A stretch of DNA of 64,000 bases from Sambucus nigra. Taxonomy: Eukaryota; Streptophyta; Magnoliopsida; Dipsacales; Adoxaceae. The stretch covers positions 80,818,751-80,882,750 of the forward strand of contig OX422223.1 of NCBI GenBank assembly GCA_949130495.1, read 5' to 3'. This document shows positions 41,297-50,520 of the stretch, one piece after another. The number at the start of each line of letters is the position of its first letter. The first letter of the stretch is position 1. The translations under genes were made by a program, and so were the position numbers. The notes under the pieces are model-generated. The model worked only from the letters and a program-made list of their open reading frames with translations. It did not search any database and had not been told where the DNA came from.

Positions 41297-41329
41297 AAAA
41301 AAAACATTTTTCTTAAATTATAGTTAAAT

Positions 41330-41919
41330 ATGGTCATGGACTTTGTCCATGACCATTTTTATTTTTTCCGTCGTGCATAAAAATGGTCGCGGCCAAAGTC
41401 CATGACCCCCAAACGTGACCAAAAATGGTCGCAGTCAAAGTCCGCGACCATTTTTTTCCTTTTTTTTGTCGCAGTTGTGGGTCGCGGCCCAAGTTCGCGA
41501 CCAATTTGTCACGGTTGTGGGTCACGGACTTAGGCCGCGACCATTTTTTTTATTTTTTATCACGGTTGTGGGTCGCGGCCCAAGTACACAACCAATTTTT
41601 CACGATTGTGGGTCACGAACTTGGGCGCGACCATTTTTTTTATTTTTTTGTCACGGTAGTGGGTCACGAACTTGGGCCGCGACCAATTTGTCACGGTTGT
41701 GGGTCACGGACTTGGGCCGCGACCTGTCACGGCATGGGTCACGGCCCAAGTCCGCGACCATCTACCGTGACCCCTTGTGGTCGTGACCATTTGTGGGTCA
41801 CGGACTTGGGCCGCGACCGACCAAATTGGTCTCGCTCGAAATGGTCACGACACAAGTCCGCGACCCACAGTCTTGGTCAGGGATTTTGGCTGTGACCAAT
41901 CGCCAGTTTTGGTGTAGTG
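41330..41919 (-). mobile_element. CACTA-type (En/Spm) transposon end with subterminal hairpin repeats
   Basis: Read on the minus strand the element begins at 41,919 with CACTACACCAAAACTGGCGA, the typical start of a plant CACTA (En/Spm) terminal inverted repeat. Immediately inside is a dense subterminal region with about a dozen copies of a 23-bp near-palindrome of the type GGTCGCGG-n7-CCGCGACC, as known for CACTA subterminal repeats where transposase binds. No matching second end was found to the left, and no transposase reading frame is present, so this is a truncated end or solo remnant. It directly abuts LINE reverse-transcriptase sequence at 41,920, suggesting insertion into the LINE. The 3-bp target duplication cannot be checked without the other end. 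Confidence 0.75.
41333..41888. repeat. GC-rich hairpin repeat cluster (GGTCRCGG...CCGYGACC)
   Basis: Imperfect 23-bp palindromes recur every 30-65 bp. The first, at 41,333-41,355, is perfect: GGTCATGGAC, loop TTT, GTCCATGACC. Later ones have arms GGTCGCGG/CCGCGACC or GGTCACGG/CCGCGACC around a CCAAGT or ACTTGGG core. They are separated by T-rich spacers (ATTTTTTTTATTTTT) and a CACGGTTGTGGGTC linker. CpG density is far above the surrounding AT-rich DNA. Open frames crossing this cluster are repeat by-products rich in Arg, His and Trp. Confidence 0.9.
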
Positions 41920-41924
41920 CCATC

Positions 41925-43150
41925 TTGAGATCTTAATTTAGAAAACCATTTATTCAACTTATCTCTTACTTTAGAAATTAGCTCTGCAAATTGATTGAGT
42001 TTTGTTCTACCTTTATTTATGTTACAACCTTAGTACTTCATTGGAAAATGTTTGTGATTTAGGCCAGAATATTCTGCTATTGATTTTTTCCTACTGAGAC
42101 TTAGTTTGTCATCAATAAAGAATGAACTCTTAAAAAAGTTTACTGTTTACCTGAAGTTTCCTCGTATATTTGAAGAAGATTTGTAGTAGCTTTGAGACTT
42201 TTACTGGCACCATTGAAAAATATAATGATATCATCAGCATAACCTAGATGAGAAATTGATTGGCAGTTTTTAGGATGAGAGTAAGGAATTACTTTATTAG
42301 TTTTGAACATCTTGTCAATGTTTCTACTTAAACTCTCTACTGCTAACATAAAAAGACTAGGAGCGAGTGGGTCTCCTTGTCTTAAACCTCTAGAGGAATG
42401 AAAAACCCTTTAATTTGCCCATTGATATTTATAGAAAGACAATTATTTGATATTATTCTCCTGACCATATCTATAAACATCTCTTTAAATCCAAACTACC
42501 TAAGAACTTGACATATAAAAGGCCAATATACTTTATCATAAGCTTTTTCCATGTCTAGCTTTATAATTACATTATTTCCATGTATTTTTTTTCCTATAAA
42601 TTGGACCATTTCTTGGGCTAAGAGGATGTTATCTTGTATGCTTTTACCCTTTACAAAACCACATTAGTTGGGAGAAATAGTCAAAGGAAGGTTTGAAGAT
42701 AATCTATCACTTAGAATTTTAGATATGATTTTGGAGGAAAAATTACATAAACGAATTGGTCTAAATTGAGCACATGTGCTTGGATTAGTAAATTTCGGTA
42801 TAAGTGCTACATTTGTGGATGTCCAACTTCTAGGGATTTCATCTACTGTAAAAAAATGCATGGATTGCAGTAGTTAGATTTGATTTAATAATATCCCAAA
42901 ATTTAGAGTAGAATTCCCCTCCATATCCATCTGGTCCTGGAGCACTTGTAGAATCCAATCCTTTGATGGCTGTCAATATTTCATCTTCATTAGGAAATTC
43001 GATTAATTTAAAGTTCATTTCCTTTGTTATTTCTTTGTCAATAACTTGTATGAATTCCTTATCTATTTTCGTGAACTATGTTGACCATATTTTCTCAAAA
43101 TGAGAAATAAATTGATTTTCAATATCAACAGGGGATTCAATCTATTGACC
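41925..43150 (-). pseudogene. LINE ORF2 reverse transcriptase domain, pseudogene
   Basis: Motifs in order on the minus strand: APGPDGYGGEFYSKFW (about 42,950-42,900), VALIPKF and FRPIRLCN...SKIISKILSDRL (42,861-42,664), FVKGKSIQDNILLAQE, KLDMEKAYDKV (about 42,560-42,530), RQGDPLAPSLF (about 42,380-42,345) and the catalytic YADD, encoded by 42,230-42,241. This series is diagnostic of plant L1 reverse transcriptase. Downstream FPMKY and the KLNKWFSKL segment follow until the CACTA junction. The two catalytic Asp residues are intact, but stops and frameshifts (for example at about 42,660, 42,390 and 42,140) rule out an active protein. Confidence 0.93.
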
Positions 43151-43599
43151 ATCATTATTTTTAATTATATTGATCGCAAGCTTTCTATAACTTGATTTGA
43201 CTGAAGCATGAAAAAATGTGGTGTTTAGGTCACCAAGTTTAAGCCATTTTGATGACTTTTTTGAAACCAGTAGCATTCTTCTCTTTCTAGAGCTATAATA
43301 AGATAGACTCGTGCTTCATTCAATTCAGATCTAGGAGAACCTATTGGGGATGATTAAAATTCATTTTCTTTCATTTTCACTATGTCTTCTAAGTTATGGA
43401 TGTTTTGGAATATATTTTTGAAATGGTCTTCATTCCAAATTTTTAGTTTATTTTTGAGAACCTTTAACTTTATAGCAAATAGAACCATTCGAGGAGCATG
43501 AATTTGAGAAGACCATGCTTCTTCAATTATGTCTTTGACATTTGAATCAATTCACCACATGGATAAGAATTTGAATGGTTTGGGGCATTGATCTAAATT

Positions 43600-44290
43600 A
43601 TTTTTAATACTTAACGAGAGAGGACTATGACCATAACAGGTTTTATGAAGATGCTCTATTTGGGATTTTGGAAATATTTATAACTATTGTATGCTTACAA
43701 GCCCCATATCTAGCCTATAGAATATTGTTCCACTCACTCTATTATTGGCCCATGTGAATCTAGATCCTCAGTATCCTAAATCTAATTAATCACAAGAAGA
43801 TATCATGTCATTAAAATCTTCAATGTCATGAAAATCTATTTGATTTTCCACCTATTTTCTCCTCTTCATTAGATACTACATTAAAGTCTCCTAGGATCAG
43901 TCACGGGGAAGAAGGATTTCAAACATTGTTATGTTCAATATCTGACCATAAAAGTCTTCTTTCAGCAGCAGTACACTTATCATATACTAGGCCTAAAAAA
44001 AGTGTTTAGTTTAAATGTGAAATGTCAATTTTCAAACAAATCAACTAATCAGAATTGAAAACGACATTTGTTTTGAGATTATTATTCCATAAAACCCATA
44101 TTTTATTATATTGGTTTGCTATACTATTTGGGAATTTCCACTTAAATTGATAACTGGTTATTATTTCTGAACTGACTTTAGGTTCAATTAAAGTTATTGC
44201 TGGTAAATGGTGCATTATTATCAATTTTTTAATTCTTCTATTGGTTGCTTTATTAGCAACCCCTCTAACATCCAACATATGAAGTTTGGC
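43600..44290 (-). pseudogene. LINE ORF2 apurinic endonuclease domain, pseudogene
   Basis: The conceptual minus-strand translation begins LDVRGVANKATNRRIKKLI (about 44,278), the N-terminal strand of the LINE endonuclease (normally WNVRG), followed by LPAITLIEPKVSSE, where relatives carry the catalytic Glu in an ETK-type motif. In other frames come LGDFNVVSNEEEK (about 43,870-43,905, the GDFN motif), FTWANNR and YRLDMGL (about 43,720-43,765), and CYGHSPLS (about 43,625, normally SDHSP). At least three frame changes or stops separate these motifs. In active elements this domain nicks the target for target-primed reverse transcription. Confidence 0.85.
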
Positions 44291-44599
44291 ATTTAGATTG
44301 GTTTGAAAATTTTAGATATTTTTCCTTTCTAGAGGATTTAGTGAACCTTTTTAAAAGAGGATCATAAGGAGGTTTAAGAGGTTTACTTGTGACCTGATTC
44401 TTTGAATTTTATTTCAAGATACTTGGATCTTTCTCTTGATTATCTTTTGCAACTTTGATTCTTTAAACTTTTTCCATCTTCCCATCATGAAGCAAACACT
44501 TTAAGTTCCTTAATCATTGGAGTTGGAATTATAGAGTCTTCATTATCTGAGTGACCATCCTTATCCCTTGCCAAAGTGTTTTTCTAAGGGAGGAATATA

Positions 44600-45703
44600 T
44601 TAACCTTTAGGAGGTAGATTAAATTGATCAATTGTGGTAGTTTCCTCAGGAGAGTAATCATGAGAAATCCTTCCCATTTTAGAATAAAATGCTACTTGCG
44701 ATGGATCATGTGCTATTATTGGAATTTTTTTAAATAATGGCATTAGATAATCCTCATCCTCTTCTTGGTCAATTAGACTGTTATTCATAACCTCGAATTG
44801 ATTATGTAAGGTACTTGGACAATTTTCTTAATTTGGGTGGACTATTGGTTCTTGAAGATTCTTGGGATCTTCTACCTGCTTTCCTTGTTGATATTTCTCT
44901 TGGGTAGATTTATTTAAAGTATTATTTTATTTTGTTATGATATTAGGATGTTTAAACATTCACTTTAAGTCACAATCTCCTTTTCCTTATAGAATTTACA
45001 AAAGGATGGTATGTTATCGTACACAATTGGCTGCCAAAAGCCATTGTTTCCACTGCCAATCCATATTCTATGAAGTCTTTCTCGAATTATGTTGATTTCC
45101 ACACAAACACGTGTTATACTTGGTCTTGAAATTAAAGTTGTAGATGCATCCAATTTTAGAGGTTTCCCAACCAACAACGCTATAGAGTATAATGAAGATT
45201 TGGCATAAAAGTGTAATGGCAACTTTGGTAAGTTTATCCACATCGGGACAACTAGACTTTGTTCGTCTGGTTTGAAGTCCACAGACCATTTGGATGTTCT
45301 CATTGGGAATTTTTCTATATACCAAAGTTCGCGCAGCCATAATCTTATATAGTCTTCTCACAGTTCAGTCTTATCAAAACATATTGGAGTCAAGAAGCCC
45401 AATCGAGTATGCTACTTGCAATGAGAAAGTTTTTAAGGTGTTATAGATTGAATCCATTGGAGGTCTGCCATGAGAAAATTTCCATATGATTGAGAATTTG
45501 AACGGTTCAGCTAGTGAGGTAATGTCTTCTTCGGAGAAGATGACTGTTGGTTCTCCTTTAAAAGTAGTTGGAATCTTTAACTCCAATTCTTTGTTTGGTT
45601 AGTTCATTAGAACACTTAATAATGATTTGGTCTAGACATTAGTTGGGTATGGAGGTTTGGGAGCGATTTTTGTTTCAATAGGGGTATTGGCCAAGTTAGC
45701 CAT
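44600..45703 (-). pseudogene. LINE ORF1 (gag-like, DUF4283 and zinc-knuckle region), pseudogene
   Basis: A start codon at 45,701-45,703 opens MANLANTPIETK, followed after frame breaks by TFKGEPTVIFSEEDI and IIWKFSHGRPPMDSI (about 45,586-45,374) and by WSVDFKPDEQSLVVPMWI, LPLHFYAKSSLYSIA and GKPLKLDAST (about 45,303-45,060). These match the DUF4283 fold of plant LINE ORF1 proteins. The following segment GFWQPIVYDNIPSFCKF is the start of the usual CCHC knuckle, but its second Cys position is Tyr (FCKFY). The acidic tail (DQEEDEDYLMPLF, about 44,790-44,700) is spacer-like. ORF1 binds element RNA in relatives; this copy cannot make an intact protein. Confidence 0.8.
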
Positions 45704-45800
45704 AACACGAAAGAGAGATTTGAATTGCCTATAGGAGAAGGAGAGTTCTCCCTAGTTTCTTGGAGCGTTCTTGAAGAGAGCTCTCATAGAATACATATCA

Positions 45801-46100
45801 TTTCACCTCAGTTAATGTGCAATATCCTTTCACGCGATTTTAATTTTCACTTTTATATATTGTTCCTCACTTATGACATATGTGCGACCTAGCTTCCAAT
45901 TACAATTAATCCTTATGCCCACATGTCTCGTGTGAGTTACACCCATTTTCTGAGGGCTTTATGTAACAAACAGTGAGGACTTGATTTATGCATGCGTTAG
46001 CGTTTATTTTGGTTATGAAAGCTTTATCGAATATAAATAATAGCATGTGTCCTCTTATCTCACATTTTCATGGTTTCAGTTTTGTTAAAGTTTCTGTAAT
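45801..46100. other. No recognisable feature
   Basis: AT-rich single-copy-looking sequence between the 5' end of the LINE and the LTR-like region. I see no motif that I can assign. Confidence 0.5.
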
Positions 46101-47910
46101 AATGTTAATAATTGCGAACTTTTGTGTGAACCCTCATTCATTTTGTTTATAGGCTATGATATCTTAGTTATTATTGATCTATAACATTAGATTTTGGGCA
46201 ATCATAGAATGAGTTGACTTGATATTTGTGGTTATTATCCCTAAAAACCCACACGAGACAAAACTTATCCCCTAGGTCACCTAGGGGTTTAATGACTTAA
46301 TGCATATGCTAAAGGCAATTGTTCACCCGCAAAAGTGGCATTTATCTCCTTTGTACATATATCCTCTCTTGTGGTTGTACTTATGGATCTTGTTTCTTTA
46401 TGCTTCATTGCTCGGGATGTGTAAGTTAGATGGTGTGATTAGTCATGATTATTGCTTTTAAAACCCTTTATATTTGTGCATTCTAGCATTTTTGTGCACG
46501 TTTTTCTCAAAATTTAAGCTCATTTACTGAATAACCCCTATTTTCATCATATATATATTGTTCATGGTTTGTTTGAGCTTCTATAGGTGTCGGGAATCCA
46601 AGGCCTGAAGTTTTGAATTTTGAGGAAGTTTCGTCGAAAGTCGCAACTTTTGGGGCATTTTAGTAATTACAGTACTTGAGTTTGGATCTCAAAATCCACA
46701 CAAAAGTTGAAGCTCATTGAGTCGTGTTTGTATGGCCATTGACGATCCACAAATTCAAATTATAATGAAGAAGTTATGGAGGTTTCTGGGAACTAGAGCC
46801 TTAGAATGTCCACTCAGCTCATCCCTAGTTTTTCAAGCAGGTGTGAATCGATTTCGCCTTTGTCCGAATCGATTCGAAATGAACCAGTACGCAACCAATG
46901 TCTTGCGAATCAATTTTTATATTTGGACATATTGATTAACCCCTATTTTATTTTTATTTACATGTTTTCCATTTTGGTGAAGACTTGGTACAAAGGTGGC
47001 TTGGCTCTATTTTGTAAAGATCAAATATTATTTTAGAAAGCTTCTTTTTCAGAAAACTCTCTTCTCTCTCCTAGGTCCAAGAAATTTGTTGATCTCTCTA
47101 TCTTATTAAGCATTGAATACATAAAGATAGTTGGTTTTATTGCATTAACTGTTCACTTACTTCATATTTGTTTGATTTAATTGTTTTAACTTGCATTTAT
47201 TGATATCTTTTGTGTTGGTTTGTGTATAAATAGATTGGTTCTTTACTTATGAGGTTCATTTGCATGCTTTACTTAGTTTATACTATGAGTGGCTAGTCTT
47301 TTAGGATGGGTATCATTATCCCACCATGGATTCTTGAGTTTCATAGTTAGGGTTTGGTTTATAATTATTCTAATGGAACTTCACGTGTTGGTACTATATT
47401 ACCCTAGTTTCTTAACTTTCCTTGTCTTGCAAGGATACTGTTGAAATCTTTACTACAACCTCAACCCATTTAGCACCATAACTAATTAACCCCTAATCCT
47501 CCATTGATGAGTTTGGTCTCTACATGGTTAATGTTTGGACTTAATTAGTTATGACCAATTGGAATCAATTTGAACCAAGTCCCATCATCTACTTATAAAA
47601 TCCAAGGTGGGAGAATGATTCCCTATCCATTGTCTCTCTTGAACTCATACTTTTCCTAGGTTATTTCGTTATAACATCGTCTGTTACTCTTTTGCTAAAA
47701 ATTTAATGCATGTTAGGATAGTTATTAGCTAAACTTCACCACTCCAAACTATTATCACCTTTTACACTTTCCTTTTGTGATCTTTAGGGAAAATTCTATA
47801 ACCTATCTTCATTCTCTTAGTAGAGTCCTATTCTTGTGGAATACGATCTCGAACTTGCCCTGGTATGATTTATTGCAAATGATTTACACTTGAATCACAT
47901 ACTATTTTTA
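46100..47910 (+). mobile_element. Possible decayed LTR (Tat/Athila-like) remnant
   Basis: Several weak signs suggest an old Ty3/gypsy LTR. There is a GGTGTCGGGAATCCAAGG motif near 46,587. A segment with AATCGATT palindromes (46,846-46,915) resembles motif clusters in plant LTRs. Near 47,825 is CTTGTGGAATACGATCTCGA followed by ACTTGCCCTGGTATG, like the end region of Tat/Athila LTRs. No second LTR, coding domains or terminal TG...CA pair were found. The two short plus-strand frames at 46,717-47,036 look non-coding. It ends where the Tekay-like LTR begins at about 47,910. Confidence 0.35.
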
Positions 47911-48156
47911 GAGCATCAGAAGGCTGGCAGGAGATCAGACTTGTGGTCATATTTGCACAACGACTACCTTATTTCATTTGATTCTAGCATAGGTTGCTAT
48001 TTCCATTTCAATTAGTTTATTATTTTGGATTATTTTATTGACATATATTCGAGTTTGTTATTTAGTATTGGGATAATTGTATTGTTGTTGGATAATATTT
48101 ATCATCACATGGTATTTAAATATTTTGTGCATCTTTTTTTAAAGGAAAATTCAAAT

Positions 48157-48241
<85 letters not shown>

Positions 48242-48338
48242 GGTTTTGATGCTGATAATGATATAGATTGTTATAAAGGCCCCATATTCGGCGTATCATG
48301 TATACCTAACCTTTACGTGAAAAATGAGGGTTGTTACA
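47910..48338 (+). mobile_element. Truncated 5' LTR of a Ty3/gypsy (Tekay/Del-like) element
   Basis: About 430 bp match the last ~500 bp of the LTR at 52,295-54,105. Shared runs include TCATTTGATTCTA, TTAGTTTATTATTT, GTATTGGGATAATTGTATTG, AAAGGAAAATTCAAATGT, GATATAGATTGTTA and GGGTTGTTACA. It starts near GAGCATCAGAAGGCTGGCAG, a phrase common in Tekay-type LTR tails, and ends in TTGTTACA directly before the primer-binding site. The first ~1.35 kb of the LTR is absent. Confidence 0.85.
48158..48242 (+). repeat. (TTA)n microsatellite, about 28 units, inside the 5' LTR
   Basis: An uninterrupted run of TTA lies between TCAAATGTA and TGGTTTTGATGC. The homologous point of the 3' LTR holds a mixed TTG/TTA run. 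Leu-, Tyr- and Asn-only open frames across it are artefacts. Confidence 0.98.
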
Positions 48339-48340
48339 GT

Positions 48341-48352
48341 TGGTATCAAAGC
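48341..48352 (+). other. Primer-binding site (initiator tRNA-Met type)
   Basis: TGGTATCAAAGC lies two bases after the 5' LTR terminus TTACA. It differs at one position from the TGGTATCAGAGC complement of the plant initiator tRNA-Met 3' end that primes most plant Ty3/gypsy elements. Confidence 0.85.
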
Positions 48353-48471
48353 ATCCAGGTTCTAGTGTCTTTAGGATCTATGTTATATTCATTAAGTTTT
48401 TCTTTGCATCCTTTGACGTGTAGAGCCCTATAACTAAGTAATTTTGTTTTCTTTGCAATTTGTTAATAAGA

Positions 48472-49589
48472 TGAACCTTGTTTTCTTTCAACTGGCAAAT
48501 AAAAGGAAGGGAAGACCACGACTTGTTGCTGCACCCGTTGAAGATAAGGGGGCTCAACAGAAGCTAGAGACATTCCCACAGCCATGACCAGCCCCACCTG
48601 TGATTAGTCCAGTAAAAATTTCCACTATTATGACTTAGGAAGTTTCTATAGTGATGACTACTATGCTACAACATTTCCATCCATTGTAGCAGAAGCAACC
48701 ACCCCCAATACAATAAGTGGTACTACCAGAGCAAACACACGGGTCAGTTTAGGACCAAGCTAGGGAGACCTTCACTAAGGCCCACCCATTAGAGTTTGCA
48801 GGCAGTATTGAAATTTTGGTGGGTAGTCAGTGGTAGAATAATATTAAACATCACTTGAGTACACCGGTTCAGAAGAAGATGTTAGCCTCATTTCGATTGA
48901 TTGGGGCAGTTTACAGTGGTGGGAGTTTGTCACCATGATGGAGGAGAGAGATAATATATCGGTTGATGAGTTCTGGTGTAAATTTGAGGAGAAATACTTT
49001 CCACAATCAATGAAATTTAAAATTAGAAGAAAATTCATGGACATTAAGCAAGAAGGTCGCACCAAAGCTAAGTACGAGGATGAGTTTACCATGCTATCCT
49101 ATTTTTCTGGGGACAAGGTAAACACGGAGGAGTAAAAAGATGGAAATGTTCATGTTGGGGGAAGCCTAGAACATCCAGAAGTTGTTATTGGGGAATTCGG
49201 ATTTCACCACTTATACTCAAATGGTGAATGCCTCTTTACTACATTGCCAAGATCACAGGGCATTTTGAAAAATCAGGGACAAAAGAGACATAACTCTGAG
49301 TCGTCTAACCAGTAGGGTAAGATCAATGGGAATAGAAACCAGGGGGCTAAATAATTTAGGGGTCTACATTCAGAGGTTCTCATCATCGGGACTGACAGGG
49401 CCTCAGGGCCATTAATAGATTGGCTAATAAGTCCAATGTCCATAGGGGCAATGCTAATGGGGGCAATATCCATATAGGCATCAATTTCAAGGAAATTGTT
49501 ACATTTGTGGCGAGAAGGGACATTTCATAAGGAAGTACCCTCAGGGCAATCGGGCAGCACCAGAGCTAGGGATTATTGAGGGTACCAGA
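48472..49589 (+). pseudogene. Ty3/gypsy gag, pseudogene with mutated zinc knuckle
   Basis: The reading begins at ATG 48,472 (MNLVFFQLANKRKGRPRLVA) and soon meets stops. The retrotransposon gag core follows in pieces: HPLEFAGSIEI (about 48,783), QKKMLASFRLIGA (about 48,870), then an open stretch 48,935-49,135 with MEERDNISVDEFW, FEEKYFPQSMKFKIRRKFMD and YEDEFTMLSYFS, the PF03732-type gag core. The CCHC knuckle is at 49,497-49,538 (CYICGEKGHFIRKY): Cys-X2-Cys-X4-His-X4 is kept, but the final Cys codon is TAC (Tyr). Gag would form the virus-like particle. This copy is broken by several stops and frameshifts. Confidence 0.88.
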
Positions 49590-50065
49590 TAGGGGTGGAC
49601 ATAGGCCCGAGACTCGAGACCTAATAAGTCTGCCAAAAAAAGGGCTCGGGTAAGGTAGATAGGCCCGTGAAGCGGGCTTGGGATTTTTTTATAGTCCTAA
49701 CGTATTTCTAGATGGATTTGTATATATATTCTTAGGCTCGCTTAAGCTCAACCCGACTGGAGGCCCAAGAATTAGATATAATATAGGTCATAAATTTTAC
49801 TCATATTATTAAAACTACATTCTAAAATAAATTTGCTAAACAATATTGGTCATAAATTTTCTAAAAAATAAATTTTTTGTTAAAAAAATATTTGTGTTCG
49901 GGCCTCTGCAACGAGCTTAGGAAAGAAGCTTTCGAATTTGGGAGAGATTGGGATTATGTACTGAGGCCTGACTTGGGTCTGGGTGGGCTTGGGATAGTTT
50001 AAATTTTTAATGGTCCGAGCAGAGCCCCACTAGGCCCGCCCAGGCTTGACTCCTAGACACCTCTA
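49590..50065. mobile_element. hAT-like non-autonomous element, copy 1 (476 bp)
   Basis: It starts TAGGGGTGGACATAGGCCCG and ends GACACCTCTA, an imperfect inverted terminus. The flanks GTACCAGA (49,582-49,589) and GTACTAGG (50,066-50,073) match at 6 of 8 positions, fitting an old 8-bp hAT target duplication. The interior has the same GGCCCG/CGGGCTTGGG blocks as copy 2 at 56,911, including GGCCCGTGAAGCGGGCTTGG, but no coding capacity. It interrupts the gypsy element between the gag zinc knuckle and the protease remnant, so it inserted after the gypsy element did. Confidence 0.82.
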
Positions 50066-50073
50066 GTACTAGG

Positions 50074-50520
50074 CACCTTAGGGGTAGCGCCAGCCATTGC
50101 TAGCCCAGCCAGTGGTGGCTATGCTAGCCTTACCAACACTACCCATTGCACCTCAGGGACAGTAGTCACAACTGCAGTATAGGCATTTGTATCACGTCGC
50201 ACCTAGAGAGGGACTAGCGCCATCATAAGTAGTGGATGATATTTTCCCTATTCTTAATCATGTAAGGTACATTTAGTTTGGTAGTAGTGCATAGTACTAA
50301 ATTGTTAATTTTACCCTGTTAGTGCGTTGAGGATGGTAGACTTGGATTCGATGCAGTGTTGTACGTTGTTTCACCCAAGAGTCGAGGGACACCTATATTA
50401 CTTCATGTGTAGAGTATAGGGATTGCCATTTGGAAACTTAGGTTTATGGAAGACCTATTTGCATAGATATGCCAGAGTGTGATATTATCCTAGGGATGGA
50501 TCGGTAAGCCATTTATATGG
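50074..50520 (+). pseudogene. Ty3/gypsy aspartic protease remnant
   Basis: After the hAT-like insert the retroelement resumes. Near 50,276 a TTTGGTAGTAGTGCATAG string lies where a DSGATHS-type active site would be expected, now degenerate (FGSSA-stop). At 50,481-50,504 the translation DIILGMDR matches the conserved DVILGMDW end of the gypsy protease, followed by a stop and YMD-stop-VDF in place of the usual continuation. The active-site Asp is not preserved. Confidence 0.65.

Larger units (their letters stand above)
41920..45800 (-). mobile_element. L1-type LINE retrotransposon, decayed, 3' end missing
   Basis: On the minus strand the order is: possible 5' UTR (about 45,704-45,800), ORF1-like gag region, endonuclease domain and reverse transcriptase, as in plant L1 LINEs. 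All reading frames are broken by stops and frameshifts. The sequence ends at 41,920 within the post-YADD part of the RT (conceptual KWFSKLRSQDG), exactly at the CACTA-type terminus, so the 3' part of ORF2, the 3' UTR and the poly(A) tail are not seen. The 5' end and target duplication could not be fixed. Confidence 0.9.

Noticed and set aside
41294..41330. Satellite relic extending further into the A/T-rich stretch
   Set aside because: After ACTCGAC the sequence no longer follows the monomer; the A and T runs match by composition only.
41415..41895. Plus-strand open frames of 120-156 codons rich in Arg, Trp, His
   Set aside because: They lie entirely in the CACTA subterminal hairpin cluster and are repeat by-products.
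46717..47036. Two overlapping short plus-strand frames as a possible small gene
   Set aside because: Composition and the AATCGATT motif cluster fit a decayed LTR better; no recognisable domain or start context.
48025..48433. Poly-Leu, poly-Tyr and poly-Asn open frames
   Set aside because: Produced by the TTA microsatellite in the 5' LTR.
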